64,000 nt of DNA from Gemmobacter caeni (GTDB lineage Bacteria; Pseudomonadota; Alphaproteobacteria; Rhodobacterales; Rhodobacteraceae): contig NZ_QBKP01000002.1 in NCBI RefSeq assembly GCF_003054195.1, positions 382,546 through 446,545 of the forward strand. The letters run 5' to 3'. Below are positions 47,870 to 57,126 of the stretch, in pieces. The number at the start of each line of letters is the position of its first letter. The stretch's first letter is position 1. The position numbers were made by a program, and so were the translations under genes. The notes below the pieces were generated by a model that did not search any database, had not been told where the DNA came from, and saw nothing but the letters and a program-made list of their open reading frames with translations.

Positions 47870-48637
47870 TCAGTTGCCGTTGTTGAACATCTGCGCGTTG
47901 CCCGGCTGATAACCGGAGCCGGGCGTCAGGAAGCGGCGGCGCTGTTCGCGCCCCTGTTCGGCGGCGGTGGCGCGCTCGGCCTCGGTGAGCGAACCGGCGC
48001 GGCCGTTGGCGGCGAGAAGAGCGATCAGGTCGGAAAGCTGCTGCGACTGGAGGGCGAGAAGCTGGTTCCCAGCCTGTGTTGCCTGCAACGCGCCGGTCGC
48101 GCCCTGGCTCTGGCCAACAAGCGCCGACATTTGCGTGCGGTTAGCGTCGATGTTGCCAACGACACCGGCCTGAACACGCATCGCGTCCTGCAAGCCGCCA
48201 ACCGTGTTCTTCCAGCGGTCACGCGCCCCCGCCACCAGTTGCGCGTCGGTGGCCGACAGCGAGACATTTCCGTATTGGCTCTGGAACGCCTGATCGACCT
48301 GACCGACGTTGAACGCGATATTCTGCGCCTGCCCAAGAAGCTGCTGGGTGCGCTGCACATTCTGCTGCAACGTCTGAAGCGCCGAGTATGGCAGGCTCGC
48401 CAGGTTCTTCGCCTGATTGATGAGCATGGTCGCCTCGTTCTGAAGCGAGGTGATCTGGTGGTTGATCTGCTCCAGCGTGCGCGCGGCGGTAAGAAGGTTC
48501 TGCGCGTAGTTCGTCGGGTCATAGACGATCCGGCCGAAGCCGAATTGCGTATGGGCCTGCGTCGCCAGCATCGGCGAGACGGCAAGCATGGTTGCGGCAA
48601 GCACGATGGCGCGCGAGCGGAAACGACGGGTATTCAT
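47870..48637 (-). CDS. trbJ: TrbJ (VirB5-like) pilus-associated protein, 255 aa
   Basis: Signal peptide (residues ~9-28, cleavage after THA-like AQA), then long Gln-rich coiled-coil helices (YDPTNYAQNLLTAARTLEQI, QTLQQNVQRTQQLLGQAQNI) and a Gln/Arg-rich end, all typical of TrbJ. ATG 48637 has AGGAG and lies two bases after trbE. It is exported and contributes to pilus tip or assembly. Confidence 0.93.
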   Translation of the reverse strand: MNTRRFRSRAIVLAATMLAVSPMLATQAHTQFGFGRIVYDPTNYAQNLLTAARTLEQINHQITSLQNEATMLINQAKNLASLPYSALQTLQQNVQRTQQLLGQAQNIAFNVGQVDQAFQSQYGNVSLSATDAQLVAGARDRWKNTVGGLQDAMRVQAGVVGNIDANRTQMSALVGQSQGATGALQATQAGNQLLALQSQQLSDLIALLAANGRAGSLTEAERATAAEQGREQRRRFLTPGSGYQPGNAQMFNNGN

Positions 48638-48639
48638 GG

Positions 48640-51078
48640 TCAGGACTCCTTTTCGGCTTGGGGGAGGTTCGGAATGAGATCGGCGGCCCATCCGGCATCG
48701 CGGGCGCGAAGCCACGCGGCGAGAAAGCCGTCGCGGCCGTGCTCGACGACGAGGTCGGCGATCAGGGTCTGGTCGGGTTTCGAGGATGCGGCGCAGAGCG
48801 CGAGCCCGACTTCGGACAGGCCCAGCTCGAACAGGCGGTTGCCCCTACGGCTTTGGCAGTAGTAATCCCGCTTGGGCGTCGCGCGGGCGATCAGCTCGAT
48901 CTGGCGGTCATTGAGGCCGAAGCGGCGATAGATCGCGGTAATCTGCGGCTCGATCGCGCGTTCGTTCGGCAGGAGCAACCGCGTCGGGCAGCTCTCGATA
49001 ATGGCCGGTGCGATGTTGCTGCCGTCGATGTCGGAGAGCGACTGCGTAGCGAAGATGACGCTGGCGTTCTTCTTGCGCAGCGTTTTGAGCCATTCACGGA
49101 GCTGGCCAGCGAATCCCTCGTCGTCCAGCGCAAGCCAGCCTTCGTCGATGATGAGCAGCGTCGGCCGTCCGTCGAGCCGGTCGCCGATGCGATGGAACAG
49201 GTAGGACAGGACGGCCGGAGCCGCACCGGTTCCGACAAGCCCCTCGATCTCGAACGCCTGCACGGCGGCCGAACCGAGGTGTTCGGCCTCGGCGTCGAGC
49301 AGCCGGCCGTAGGGACCGCCGACGCAATATGGGCGAAGGGCTTGTTTAAGATCGTTGCTTTGCAGCAGCACCGCGAGGCCGGTGAAGGTGCGTTCCTCGG
49401 TGGGCGCGGAGGCCAGCGAGGTCAGCGCCGTCCAGATGTGTTCCTTCACCTCCGGCGTGATCACGATGCCTTCGCGCATCAGGATCGCCACGATCCAGTC
49501 GGCGGCCCAGGCGCGTTCGTAAGTGTCGTGGATGCGCGCGAGCGGCTGGAGCGATACGGAAGCGTCCGAACCTTCGGTCAGCCCGCCGCCAAGGTCGTGC
49601 CAGTCGCCGCCCATGGCGAGCGCGGCAGCGCGGATGCTGCCGCCGAAATCGAACGCAAAGACTTGGGCACGGTCGTAGCGGCGGAACTGCAAGGCCATGA
49701 GCGCAAGCAGGACGGACTTGCCTGCGCCAGTCGGTCCGACGACGAGCGTATGGCCGACATCGCCGACATGAAGGGATAACCGGAACGGGGTCGAGCCTTC
49801 GGTCTTGCCGTAAAGCAAGGGGGGCGCACCGAAATGCTCGTCCCGTTCCGGCCCCGCCCACACCGCGGAAAGCGGGATGATGTGGGCGAGATTGAGTGTC
49901 GAGATCGGCGGTTGCCGGACATTGGCGTAGGCATGGCCGGGCAAGCTGCCGAGCCATGCGTCCGCGGCGTTGACGGTCTCGACCATGGCCGTGAAGTCAC
50001 GGCCCTGAATGACCTTCTCGACCAGGCGCAATTTCTCGTCGGCAAGGCGCGGGTCGGCGTCCCAGACCGCGATTGTGGCGGTCACATAGGCCATGCCCGC
50101 AACGTCGGCCCCAAGCTCCTGCAAGGCCATATCGGCGTCGAGCGCCTTGTTCGCGGCGTCGGTATCGACAAGCGCGGACGCCTCGTTGGTCATCACTTCC
50201 TTGAGGATGGCCGCGATAGACTTGCGCTTGGCAAACCATTGCCGCCTGATTTTGGTCAGCAGCTTGGTCGCATCCACCTTGTCGAGCAGGATCGCGCGGG
50301 TGCTCCACCTGTATGGAAAGGCCAAGCGGTTAAGGTCGTCGAGCAGGCCGGGCGTCGTCGCGGTCGGAAAGCCGGTGACGGTGAGAATGCGCAGATGCTC
50401 GTTGCCAAGGCGCGGCTCCAACCCGCCGGTGAGCGGTTGGTCGGCCAGAAGCGCGTCGAGATAGATGGGGGCTTCCGGTACGCGCACGCGATGGCGCTTC
50501 GTGGAAACGCAGGAATGCAGATAGGTCAGCGTCTCGCTGTCATCGAGCCAGTTGCATTCGGGCATGAAGCCGTCGAGCAACGCCAACACGCGGTCGGTGC
50601 GATCGGTGAAGGTGCGTAGGATCTCATGCGGATCGACGCCGCTGCGCTCGCGGCCCTCGTACAGCCAGATTTCGGCGCGGGCCGCTTCCTCGGCCAGCGG
50701 CAGATAGAGGAAGGTCAGGAAGTAGCCGGACACGAAATGCGCGCCGGCTTCCTCGAAATCCGCTTTCCGCTCGGCGTCGACCAGGCCGGAGGCCGGATCA
50801 GGAAATTGGCTGTTGGGATAGGTCGCAGCCTCGGAGCGCTGCGCCTCCACGAAGATCGACCAGCCGGAGCCGAGGCGGCGGAAGGCGTTGTTGATGCGTC
50901 CGGCGACGGCGACCAGCTCGGCCGCGACGGCGGAATCCAGATCGGGACCGCGAAAGCGCGCCGTGCGTTGGAACGAGCCGTCCTTGTTCAGCACGACGCC
51001 TTCGGCGACGAGCGCGACCCAGGGCAGATAGTCCGCAAGACGGCTGGCGGAGCGGCGATATTCGGCGAGGTTCATCAT
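48640..51078 (-). CDS. trbE: TrbE (VirB4-like) ATPase, 812 aa
   Basis: Energises pilus assembly. N-terminal MMNLAEYRRSASRLADYLPW, Walker A VVGPTGAGKSVLLALM near residue 455, Walker B LLIIDEGWLALDD, and FATQSLSDIDGS sensor region. Length matches TrbE of Ti-like plasmids. ATG 51078 has GGGAGG upstream; two adjacent ATGs are possible. Confidence 0.95.
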   Translation of the reverse strand: MMNLAEYRRSASRLADYLPWVALVAEGVVLNKDGSFQRTARFRGPDLDSAVAAELVAVAGRINNAFRRLGSGWSIFVEAQRSEAATYPNSQFPDPASGLVDAERKADFEEAGAHFVSGYFLTFLYLPLAEEAARAEIWLYEGRERSGVDPHEILRTFTDRTDRVLALLDGFMPECNWLDDSETLTYLHSCVSTKRHRVRVPEAPIYLDALLADQPLTGGLEPRLGNEHLRILTVTGFPTATTPGLLDDLNRLAFPYRWSTRAILLDKVDATKLLTKIRRQWFAKRKSIAAILKEVMTNEASALVDTDAANKALDADMALQELGADVAGMAYVTATIAVWDADPRLADEKLRLVEKVIQGRDFTAMVETVNAADAWLGSLPGHAYANVRQPPISTLNLAHIIPLSAVWAGPERDEHFGAPPLLYGKTEGSTPFRLSLHVGDVGHTLVVGPTGAGKSVLLALMALQFRRYDRAQVFAFDFGGSIRAAALAMGGDWHDLGGGLTEGSDASVSLQPLARIHDTYERAWAADWIVAILMREGIVITPEVKEHIWTALTSLASAPTEERTFTGLAVLLQSNDLKQALRPYCVGGPYGRLLDAEAEHLGSAAVQAFEIEGLVGTGAAPAVLSYLFHRIGDRLDGRPTLLIIDEGWLALDDEGFAGQLREWLKTLRKKNASVIFATQSLSDIDGSNIAPAIIESCPTRLLLPNERAIEPQITAIYRRFGLNDRQIELIARATPKRDYYCQSRRGNRLFELGLSEVGLALCAASSKPDQTLIADLVVEHGRDGFLAAWLRARDAGWAADLIPNLPQAEKES

Positions 51079-51091
51079 GGCGGCGCCTCCC

Positions 51092-51373
51092 TCAGACCGA
51101 CAGATGGCTGGGGATACGCAGGTGCCTGCGCCCGACCTCGACGAAGAGCGGATCGCGCTTCGCGGCCCAGACCGCCGCAAAATGGCCGACGGCCCAGATC
51201 AGAAGCCCGACCAACCAGAGGCGCAGGCCGAGGCCCACGGCCCCGGCCAGCGTCCCGTTGAGGATCGCGATGCTTCTCGGTGCGCCGCCGAGCAGGATGT
51301 GCTCGGTCAGCGCGCGGTAGACCGGCACGGTGAAGCCCGGCACGGCGTCCAGTTGCTCGAAACCTGCCGCCAT
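51092..51373 (-). CDS. trbD: TrbD (VirB3-like) inner-membrane protein, 93 aa
   Basis: Small protein with PGFTVPVYRALTEHILLGGA at the N-terminus (VirB3 hallmark) and two hydrophobic segments (ILNGTLAGAVGLGLRLWL and VGLLIWAVGHFAAVWA). Its ATG overlaps the trbC stop. Confidence 0.92.
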   Translation of the reverse strand: MAAGFEQLDAVPGFTVPVYRALTEHILLGGAPRSIAILNGTLAGAVGLGLRLWLVGLLIWAVGHFAAVWAAKRDPLFVEVGRRHLRIPSHLSV

Positions 51374-51705
51374 CAGACGAGCGCCCCGCCGCCGAACGAG
51401 AAGAACGACAGGAAGAACGAGCTGGCCGCGAAGGCAATCGACAGGCCGAAGACGATCTGGATCAGCTTGCGAAAGCCGCCCGACGTGTCGCCGAAGGCGA
51501 GCGCGAGGCCGGTGGCGATGATGATGATGACGGCGACGATCTTGGCGACGGGGCCTTCGATCGACTGGAGGATTTTCTGGAGCGGCGCTTCCCACGGCAT
51601 GGAAGAGCCGGAGGCGTGCGCGGCCGGTACGAGGATGAGATTGACGTAGGCGATGGCGGCGGCGGACGCGATCGTGCGGCGCACGCGAATAGCGGTGCGG
51701 ATCAT
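51373..51705 (-). CDS. trbC: TrbC (VirB2-like) pilin, 110 aa
   Basis: Prepilin with a long leader ending VPAAHASG, then MPWEAPLQKILQSIEGPVAK and two hydrophobic helices, the VirB2 arrangement. ATG 51705 has AGGAG and overlaps trbB by 4 bp. Mature pilin may be cyclised as in RP4; no TraF protease is visible. Confidence 0.93.
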   Translation of the reverse strand: MIRTAIRVRRTIASAAAIAYVNLILVPAAHASGSSMPWEAPLQKILQSIEGPVAKIVAVIIIIATGLALAFGDTSGGFRKLIQIVFGLSIAFAASSFFLSFFSFGGGALV

Positions 51706-52685
51706 GCTGGTTCTCCTGTGCTGGTGGGGATGGCTTGGGTGATACGGTAGTCGCCGTCGGCCTTGAGCCCTTCGACGCGGGCGAGTTCGGCGAGCCGGCG
51801 CGCGGAGCCGCGGCCGGAAAGGACGGCAACGAGGTCGATGGTCTCGGCGATCAGGGCGCGCGGGACCGTGACGACGGCTTCCTGTATGAGTTGTTCGAGG
51901 CGGCGCAGCGCACCGATGCCCGTTCCGGCATGGATCGTTCCGATGCCGCCGGGGTGGCCTGTGCCCCAGGCTTTCAGGAGGTCGAGCGCCTCGGAACCGC
52001 GCACCTCGCCGATGGGGATGCGGTCGGGCCGCAGGCGCAGCGAGGACCGCACCAAATCGGAAAGCGTCGCTACGCCATCCTTTGTCCGCATGGCGACAAG
52101 GTTCGGCGCGGCGCATTGCAGCTCGCGCGTGTCCTCGATGATGACAACGCGATCGGCTGTCTTCGCCACTTCGGCGAGGAGCGCATTGGTCAGCGTGGTT
52201 TTGCCGGTCGAGGTGCCGCCGGCGACAAGAATGTTGGCGCGCGCCGCGACGGCTTCGCGTAGGGTCACGGCCTGCTCGGCGGTCATGATCCCGGCCGCCA
52301 CGTAATCCGCGAGCGTGAAGACCGCGACGGCGGGCTTGCGGATGGCGAAGGCCGGCGCCGCGACGACGGGTGGCAACAGACCCTCGAACCGTTCCCCTGT
52401 TTCCGGCAGTTCGGCGGAGACGCGCGGCGACCGGGCGTGGACCTCTGCGCCGACATGGTGCGCGACCAGGCGCACGATGCGTTCGCCATCGGCGGCCGAC
52501 AGCATCTCGCCCGTATCGGCCAGACCTTCGGACAGCCGATCCACCCAGATACGACCATCCGGGTTGAGCATCACTTCGACGACGGAGGGTTCTTCCAGAA
52601 ATCGCGAAATCGCCGGCCCCAGCGCCGTGCGCAGCATCCGCGCGCCGCGTGCGATGGCTTCCGGTTTTTGATGGTTGGCAGTCAT
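51702..52685 (-). CDS. trbB: TrbB (VirB11-like) secretion ATPase, 327 aa
   Basis: Hexameric motor ATPase. Walker [17 protein letters not shown], Asp box [14 protein letters not shown], Walker B/His box [12 protein letters not shown] and the C-terminal [13 protein letters not shown] are all present. N-terminus ([20 protein letters not shown]) matches the family. It is the first gene of the trb cluster. Confidence 0.95.
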   Translation of the reverse strand: MTANHQKPEAIARGARMLRTALGPAISRFLEEPSVVEVMLNPDGRIWVDRLSEGLADTGEMLSAADGERIVRLVAHHVGAEVHARSPRVSAELPETGERFEGLLPPVVAAPAFAIRKPAVAVFTLADYVAAGIMTAEQAVTLREAVAARANILVAGGTSTGKTTLTNALLAEVAKTADRVVIIEDTRELQCAAPNLVAMRTKDGVATLSDLVRSSLRLRPDRIPIGEVRGSEALDLLKAWGTGHPGGIGTIHAGTGIGALRRLEQLIQEAVVTVPRALIAETIDLVAVLSGRGSARRLAELARVEGLKADGDYRITQAIPTSTGEPA

Positions 52686-52938
52686 ATCGGCCCCGTTTCT
52701 TCACGAGGCGCGACAGACGGTCCCCGGATCGGGGTCGATTAAAAGAGCCTGAAATCAGGCCGGTTCAACAAGTATCTAAGCTCAAGCGGTGATCGGCGGC
52801 CATCGGCGGCGAATAGGACGGAGTGGCTTCGGATGATCGACCTCGGAAACCGACGTTGAAGCAAATCCAAGCATCGCCCTGCGGTATTGAGTCGACTAAG
52901 CAGAAGAGACGATCGTTGTGTGAAATGGATTTGCCTCG
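52686..52938. other. Sp. region upstream of trbB
   Basis: About 250 bp with no gene; it separates trbB from the divergent lipoprotein gene and probably holds both promoters. I see no strong repeat or operator. Confidence 0.4.
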
Positions 52939-53430
52939 ATGAAGAACATTGGACTTTCGGTCATGGCCTTCTCGCTTCTGGCACTGCCCGGCTGCACTGA
53001 GGATACGGTCGCTGCCGGGAACGGAAGAACCGTATCGGAGGCGCTGCCGGTTTTCGTGCGGAATAGCGTCAGAAACGACCTTGAGCTTGAGGCGCTGCTA
53101 CAGGGAAGATTGGTGGTGGATGGAAATGGCTGCCTGCGCGTCGGCGAGGCAGGGCCTTTCGTGATCTGGCACCATGATAGCCGGATCGAGCGCACCGATG
53201 ATGGCCGCATCAAGATCACGGACGGCTACAGTGACAACACCGCTTATGTCGGAGATGAGGTTGCGATGGGCGGAGGGCAAGGAAACAGGGTTCCGCCCGC
53301 AACGGGTGGACAGGCCGGAGCCCCGCCGAATGTGACGGAGCCGATTCCGGCGGCTTGCGCCTCTGGGGAAATCTGGACGGCAGGCCGTCTTATGACCGAG
53401 GCGGAACGTCAACGGCTGCCGAAGCATTAG
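52939..53430 (+). CDS. Putative lipoprotein, 163 aa
   Basis: Lipobox LALPGC at residues ~14-19 after a short signal peptide. The mature protein has FVIWHHDSRIERTDDGRIKI and a Gly/Pro-rich end. No family is recognised. It is the only plus-strand gene in the tra/trb cluster and overlaps the 3' end of the CopG-like gene by 41 bp. It could serve surface exclusion. Confidence 0.65.
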   Translation: MKNIGLSVMAFSLLALPGCTEDTVAAGNGRTVSEALPVFVRNSVRNDLELEALLQGRLVVDGNGCLRVGEAGPFVIWHHDSRIERTDDGRIKITDGYSDNTAYVGDEVAMGGGQGNRVPPATGGQAGAPPNVTEPIPAACASGEIWTAGRLMTEAERQRLPKH

Positions 53431-53872
53431 GCGGCGTTTCTGGCGCAGGATCTGGCGTCGCCTGCGGCGGCATATCCCGCGACAGTTCTTTCAGGAGCCG
53501 ATCTCCCGTCGCCAGCCGCTTGCCGAGCGTCTGCATGAAGCCCTCGAACCGCTCCAGCCCCTTGGCGCGACCAGAGGCTTGCGTGGCGTCGGGCAAGACA
53601 GGCGTGAACGTCAGCCAGTAGCGGACGAAGAGCGAGAGGGCCTCGCCGAGCACGGCGAGGTCTTCGTCGAGTGTGTCGATCTGGCGGCCGAGCTTGTCGA
53701 GACGGCGCGACATGGCCGCCTCCAGCTTCTCGGTTGTGTCACCGGACAGGAAGGATGCCAGGGCCGCCTCGATGATGGCGGATTTCGAGATGTTCCGGCG
53801 CAGCGCCAGCGCCTCGACCTGTTTGAGCAAGGCCGGATCGAAATAGACATTCATGCGGGTTCGGGTCGTCAT
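53390..53872 (-). CDS. CopG/ribbon-helix-helix family protein, 160 aa
   Basis: N-terminal MNVYFDPALLKQVEALALRR and ISKSAIIEAALASFL fit a ribbon-helix-helix DNA-binding domain; a coiled coil (RLDKLGRQIDTLDEDLAVLG) and a Pro-rich tail follow. This gene commonly sits between traG and trbB in alphaproteobacterial elements. ATG 53872 has GAGGA upstream. It may regulate transfer genes. Confidence 0.85.
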   Translation of the reverse strand: MTTRTRMNVYFDPALLKQVEALALRRNISKSAIIEAALASFLSGDTTEKLEAAMSRRLDKLGRQIDTLDEDLAVLGEALSLFVRYWLTFTPVLPDATQASGRAKGLERFEGFMQTLGKRLATGDRLLKELSRDMPPQATPDPAPETPPNASAAVDVPPRS

Positions 53873-53882
53873 GGCGCTGTCC

Positions 53883-55862
53883 TCAAAGCTCGATGCCGTC
53901 GCCGGGGTCCAAGGATGCCTGCCGGGCGACCATGCGCATCCGGGCGCGCATGGCGTTTGCCTTGGCCGCGTCCACATCGGGTTCGTCGTCCAGAAGCTCG
54001 AACTCCTGTGCCGGCGACGGCGGTGGCGCGACGATTTCCTCATGCTCGGGTAATTCCGGCTCGCGGCGGATGCCGGCATTGGCCGGATCGCCATCGCGGA
54101 TACCAGCGGCACTTATGGGCGATCCCGCCGCCGTGACGATGCGACCGGACCAATCATCAGACGATGCGGGAGCCGCGACGGCCGCCAAGGCCGGCGGCGT
54201 GATGATGCGCTCCTGCAAGCGCCTGTCCTCGAAATAGCGGGCCTTGGTGGCGCGGATCGGCAGCGTGCCCGCGACCATGACGATTTCCTCGGTGGGCGGG
54301 AGCTGCATGATCTCGCCGGGCGTGAGCAACGGCCGCGCCGTCTCCTGCCGCGATACCATGAGATGCCCGAGCCAGGGCGCGAGCCGATGGCCTGCATAGT
54401 TGGTGGAATCGCGCAACTCCGTCGCCGTGCCGAGTGCATCCGAAACGCGCTTTGCGGTGCGTTCGTCGTTGGTGGCGAAGCTCACGCGCACATGGCAGTT
54501 GTCGAGAATGGCGTTGTTCGGCCCATAGGCGCGCTCGATTTGGTTGAGGCTCTGCGCGATCAGAAAGCTCTTGAGGCCATAGCCCGCCATAAAGGCCAAA
54601 GCGGACTCGAAGAAGTCGAGACGGCCAAGGGCGGGAAACTCGTCCAGCATCAGCAACAGCCGATGGCGTTTGCCGGACGTGTGCAGTTCCTCGGTCAACC
54701 GCCTGCCGATCTGATTAAGGATCAGGCGTATGAGCGGTTTGGTGCGGTTGATGTCTGACGGCGGCACGACAAGGTAGAGACTGACAGGCTGGCAGCTTCC
54801 GACAAGATCGGCAATCCGCCAGTCGCAGCGCGCGGTGACGCGCGCCACGACCGGATCGCGATAGAGGCCGAGAAACGACATGGCGGTGGAAAGCACGCCG
54901 GATCGTTCGTTGTCGGATTTGTTCAGCAATTCCCGCGCCGATGACGCGATAACGGGATGCACGCCAGCTTCGCCCAGATGCGGTGTGTCCATCATCGCGC
55001 GCAAGGTGGCCTCCACCGGGCGGCGCGGATCGGACAGGAAGCTCGCGACACCGGCCAGCGTCTTGTCTTTCTCCGCGTAGAGAACGTGCAGGATCGCGCC
55101 GACAAGCAGGCTGTGGCTGGTCTTTTCCCAATGGTTGCGCTTGTCGAGGCTGCCTTCGGGATCGACAAGAATATCCGCGATGTTTTGCACGTCGCGGACT
55201 TCCCATTCGCCCTGCCGCACCTCCAGCAAGGGATTATAGGCTGACGAGTTTGCGTTGGTCGGATCGAACAACAGGACGCGGCCGTGCTTCGCCCGGAAGC
55301 CGGCCGTCAACGTCCAGCTTTCACCTTTAATGTCGTGGACGATGCAGCTTCCCGGCCAGGTCAATAAGGTGGGAACGACAAGCCCGACGCCCTTGCCGCT
55401 GCGGGTTGGGGCGAAACACAAGACATGCTCCGGCCCATCGTGGCGAAGATAGTCCCGGTCGTATCGGCCGAGCACCACGCCATCGGGGCCAAGCAATCGG
55501 GCCGCGCGGATTTCCTTGTCCTCAGCCCATCGCGCCGAACCGTAGGTCGCGACGTTGCGCGCCTCGCGCGCGCGGACGATTGACATGAGGATAGCGGCGG
55601 CGATGGCCATAAGGCCGCCGGACACCGCGATAATCCCGCCCTCGGTGAAGATCGCCGGCGCGTAGGCGTCGAAGGAGAACCACCACCAGAAGAAAGCCGG
55701 CGGGTAATAGATCGGCCATCCTGCCAGTTCGAACCACGGTTCGCCAAGTTGTGCCTGAAAGCCGAGCCGCCATGCGGCCCATTGCGTTGCCGCCCAGGTC
55801 ATCACGAAAACGATAGTCAGGACGACGGCAATCTGACCCCAGAGTATTCGGCCTCCACGCAT
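53883..55862 (-). CDS. traG: TraG (VirD4-like) coupling protein, 659 aa
   Basis: Links the DNA-processing relaxosome to the mating channel. N-terminal membrane segments (GQIAVVLTIVFVMTW and GGIIAVSGGLMAIAAAILM), Walker A APTRSGKGVGLVVP, Walker B LLMLDEFPALG and an acidic C-terminal tail. ATG 55862 is preferred over TTG 55880. No relaxase gene is visible in the window. Confidence 0.94.
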   Translation of the reverse strand: MRGGRILWGQIAVVLTIVFVMTWAATQWAAWRLGFQAQLGEPWFELAGWPIYYPPAFFWWWFSFDAYAPAIFTEGGIIAVSGGLMAIAAAILMSIVRAREARNVATYGSARWAEDKEIRAARLLGPDGVVLGRYDRDYLRHDGPEHVLCFAPTRSGKGVGLVVPTLLTWPGSCIVHDIKGESWTLTAGFRAKHGRVLLFDPTNANSSAYNPLLEVRQGEWEVRDVQNIADILVDPEGSLDKRNHWEKTSHSLLVGAILHVLYAEKDKTLAGVASFLSDPRRPVEATLRAMMDTPHLGEAGVHPVIASSARELLNKSDNERSGVLSTAMSFLGLYRDPVVARVTARCDWRIADLVGSCQPVSLYLVVPPSDINRTKPLIRLILNQIGRRLTEELHTSGKRHRLLLMLDEFPALGRLDFFESALAFMAGYGLKSFLIAQSLNQIERAYGPNNAILDNCHVRVSFATNDERTAKRVSDALGTATELRDSTNYAGHRLAPWLGHLMVSRQETARPLLTPGEIMQLPPTEEIVMVAGTLPIRATKARYFEDRRLQERIITPPALAAVAAPASSDDWSGRIVTAAGSPISAAGIRDGDPANAGIRREPELPEHEEIVAPPPSPAQEFELLDDEPDVDAAKANAMRARMRMVARQASLDPGDGIEL

Positions 55863-56004
55863 ATAGGCTCCAATCGGCAAGAATGTTGGAGCCGATCAGA
55901 GAATGGGCGTTCTCGGGAGGTGCAACAGCTAAGACGATGCCGGAGGGCTGCTGGATACTGTCGGCGGCAAATAGGATGGTCGTCGCGTGTCGATAAGCTT
56001 GGGC

Positions 56005-56967
56005 TTATGAGTGACCGCAGAACAGCTCGTCCATTTTATCTGCGATGCTGAGCAGATTTCGGAGCGCTGCGCTGCGGTTGGATGGCGACCAGACCGCAGA
56101 GAAAGAAATCGGCTCAGGCTCGTCAAGGATGGCGATAAAAACTACGCCAGATATTGGCAGTAATGCTGTGCCAGCCCCGACGATTGTAACTCCAAACCTC
56201 TGTCCTACCATTGATAGCAATGTGCCGCGTCCCACGTCGAAGCGAAGGATGGACGGTGCGGGCCAGCGAGCGGCGAGGCGCAGCGCGATATGGTCATAAA
56301 CCTGTGGTCCCGTTCCGCATTGGCGAACAAGGAAAGTTTCCTCTGCCAGATCGGACCATGAAATACCGGAGCATCCCGCCAGCGGATGCCCGTCCGGCAA
56401 GGCAACGAGCAGCGGTTCCGTCCACACGGGACGGGAATGACAATCTGGCAGTTCTGGCTTGCCGACAACGAATGCCACATCGAGCTTGTCCGCCCGAAGC
56501 TGCGCGATTGTCTCCCGCGCCGTTCCTTCCGTGATCTCAACTTCAATGCAGGCATGATTTTCGCGATATCGCCGAAGCAATTCCGAAAGAAAGCCCCCAG
56601 GAATGATTCCGTGGACGCCAATGCGCAAGCGGCCACACTCTCCCGAGGCCGCCATACGGGCCATTCTCACAGCATGTTCCAGTTGGTCGATGCCGGTTGT
56701 CACTCGCTCGACGAAGAGGCGGCCGGCTTCTGTCAGTCGGACGCCGCGCGTGTTGCGCGCAAAGAGCGTGATGCCCAGTTCCTGCTCCAGTCCTCTGATG
56801 CGTGTGCTGACACTCGATTGGCTTGTACCGACCGCCTTGGCCGCGTGATGGAAGTTCAAATGTTCCGCGACAGCGAGCATCTGGAGTAGCGAAGCCATTG
56901 AGATTCGCCCAACACGGAGATGGGGCGGCTGTGTTTGCCCGTCCTTCAAAACTCGCCGCCGCATCAT
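56005..56967 (-). CDS. LysR-type transcriptional regulator, 320 aa
   Basis: N-terminal helix-turn-helix in LQMLAVAEHLNFHHAAKAVG, then SQSSVSTRIRGLEQELGITL, followed by the effector-binding domain (LRIGVHGIIPGGFLSELLRR). ATG 56967 has GGAGGG upstream. It does not lie divergent to an obvious target; the acetoacetyl-CoA synthetase gene downstream is on the same strand and ends before it. Effector unknown. Confidence 0.9.
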   Translation of the reverse strand: MMRRRVLKDGQTQPPHLRVGRISMASLLQMLAVAEHLNFHHAAKAVGTSQSSVSTRIRGLEQELGITLFARNTRGVRLTEAGRLFVERVTTGIDQLEHAVRMARMAASGECGRLRIGVHGIIPGGFLSELLRRYRENHACIEVEITEGTARETIAQLRADKLDVAFVVGKPELPDCHSRPVWTEPLLVALPDGHPLAGCSGISWSDLAEETFLVRQCGTGPQVYDHIALRLAARWPAPSILRFDVGRGTLLSMVGQRFGVTIVGAGTALLPISGVVFIAILDEPEPISFSAVWSPSNRSAALRNLLSIADKMDELFCGHS

Positions 56968-57126
56968 ATTTCGCTTCCCTCCAATGCGGTCGGGACACCG
57001 CCGCAAGTAAGCTATCTCCTCAAGACGAAAGCTTAATAGGTGTCATCGACACTCTCGTTCCAATCCCAGGACCTTATCGTTCGAGATTGGCCATCTCCCG
57101 TTCTGTACGCCCATGAATACATGGAA

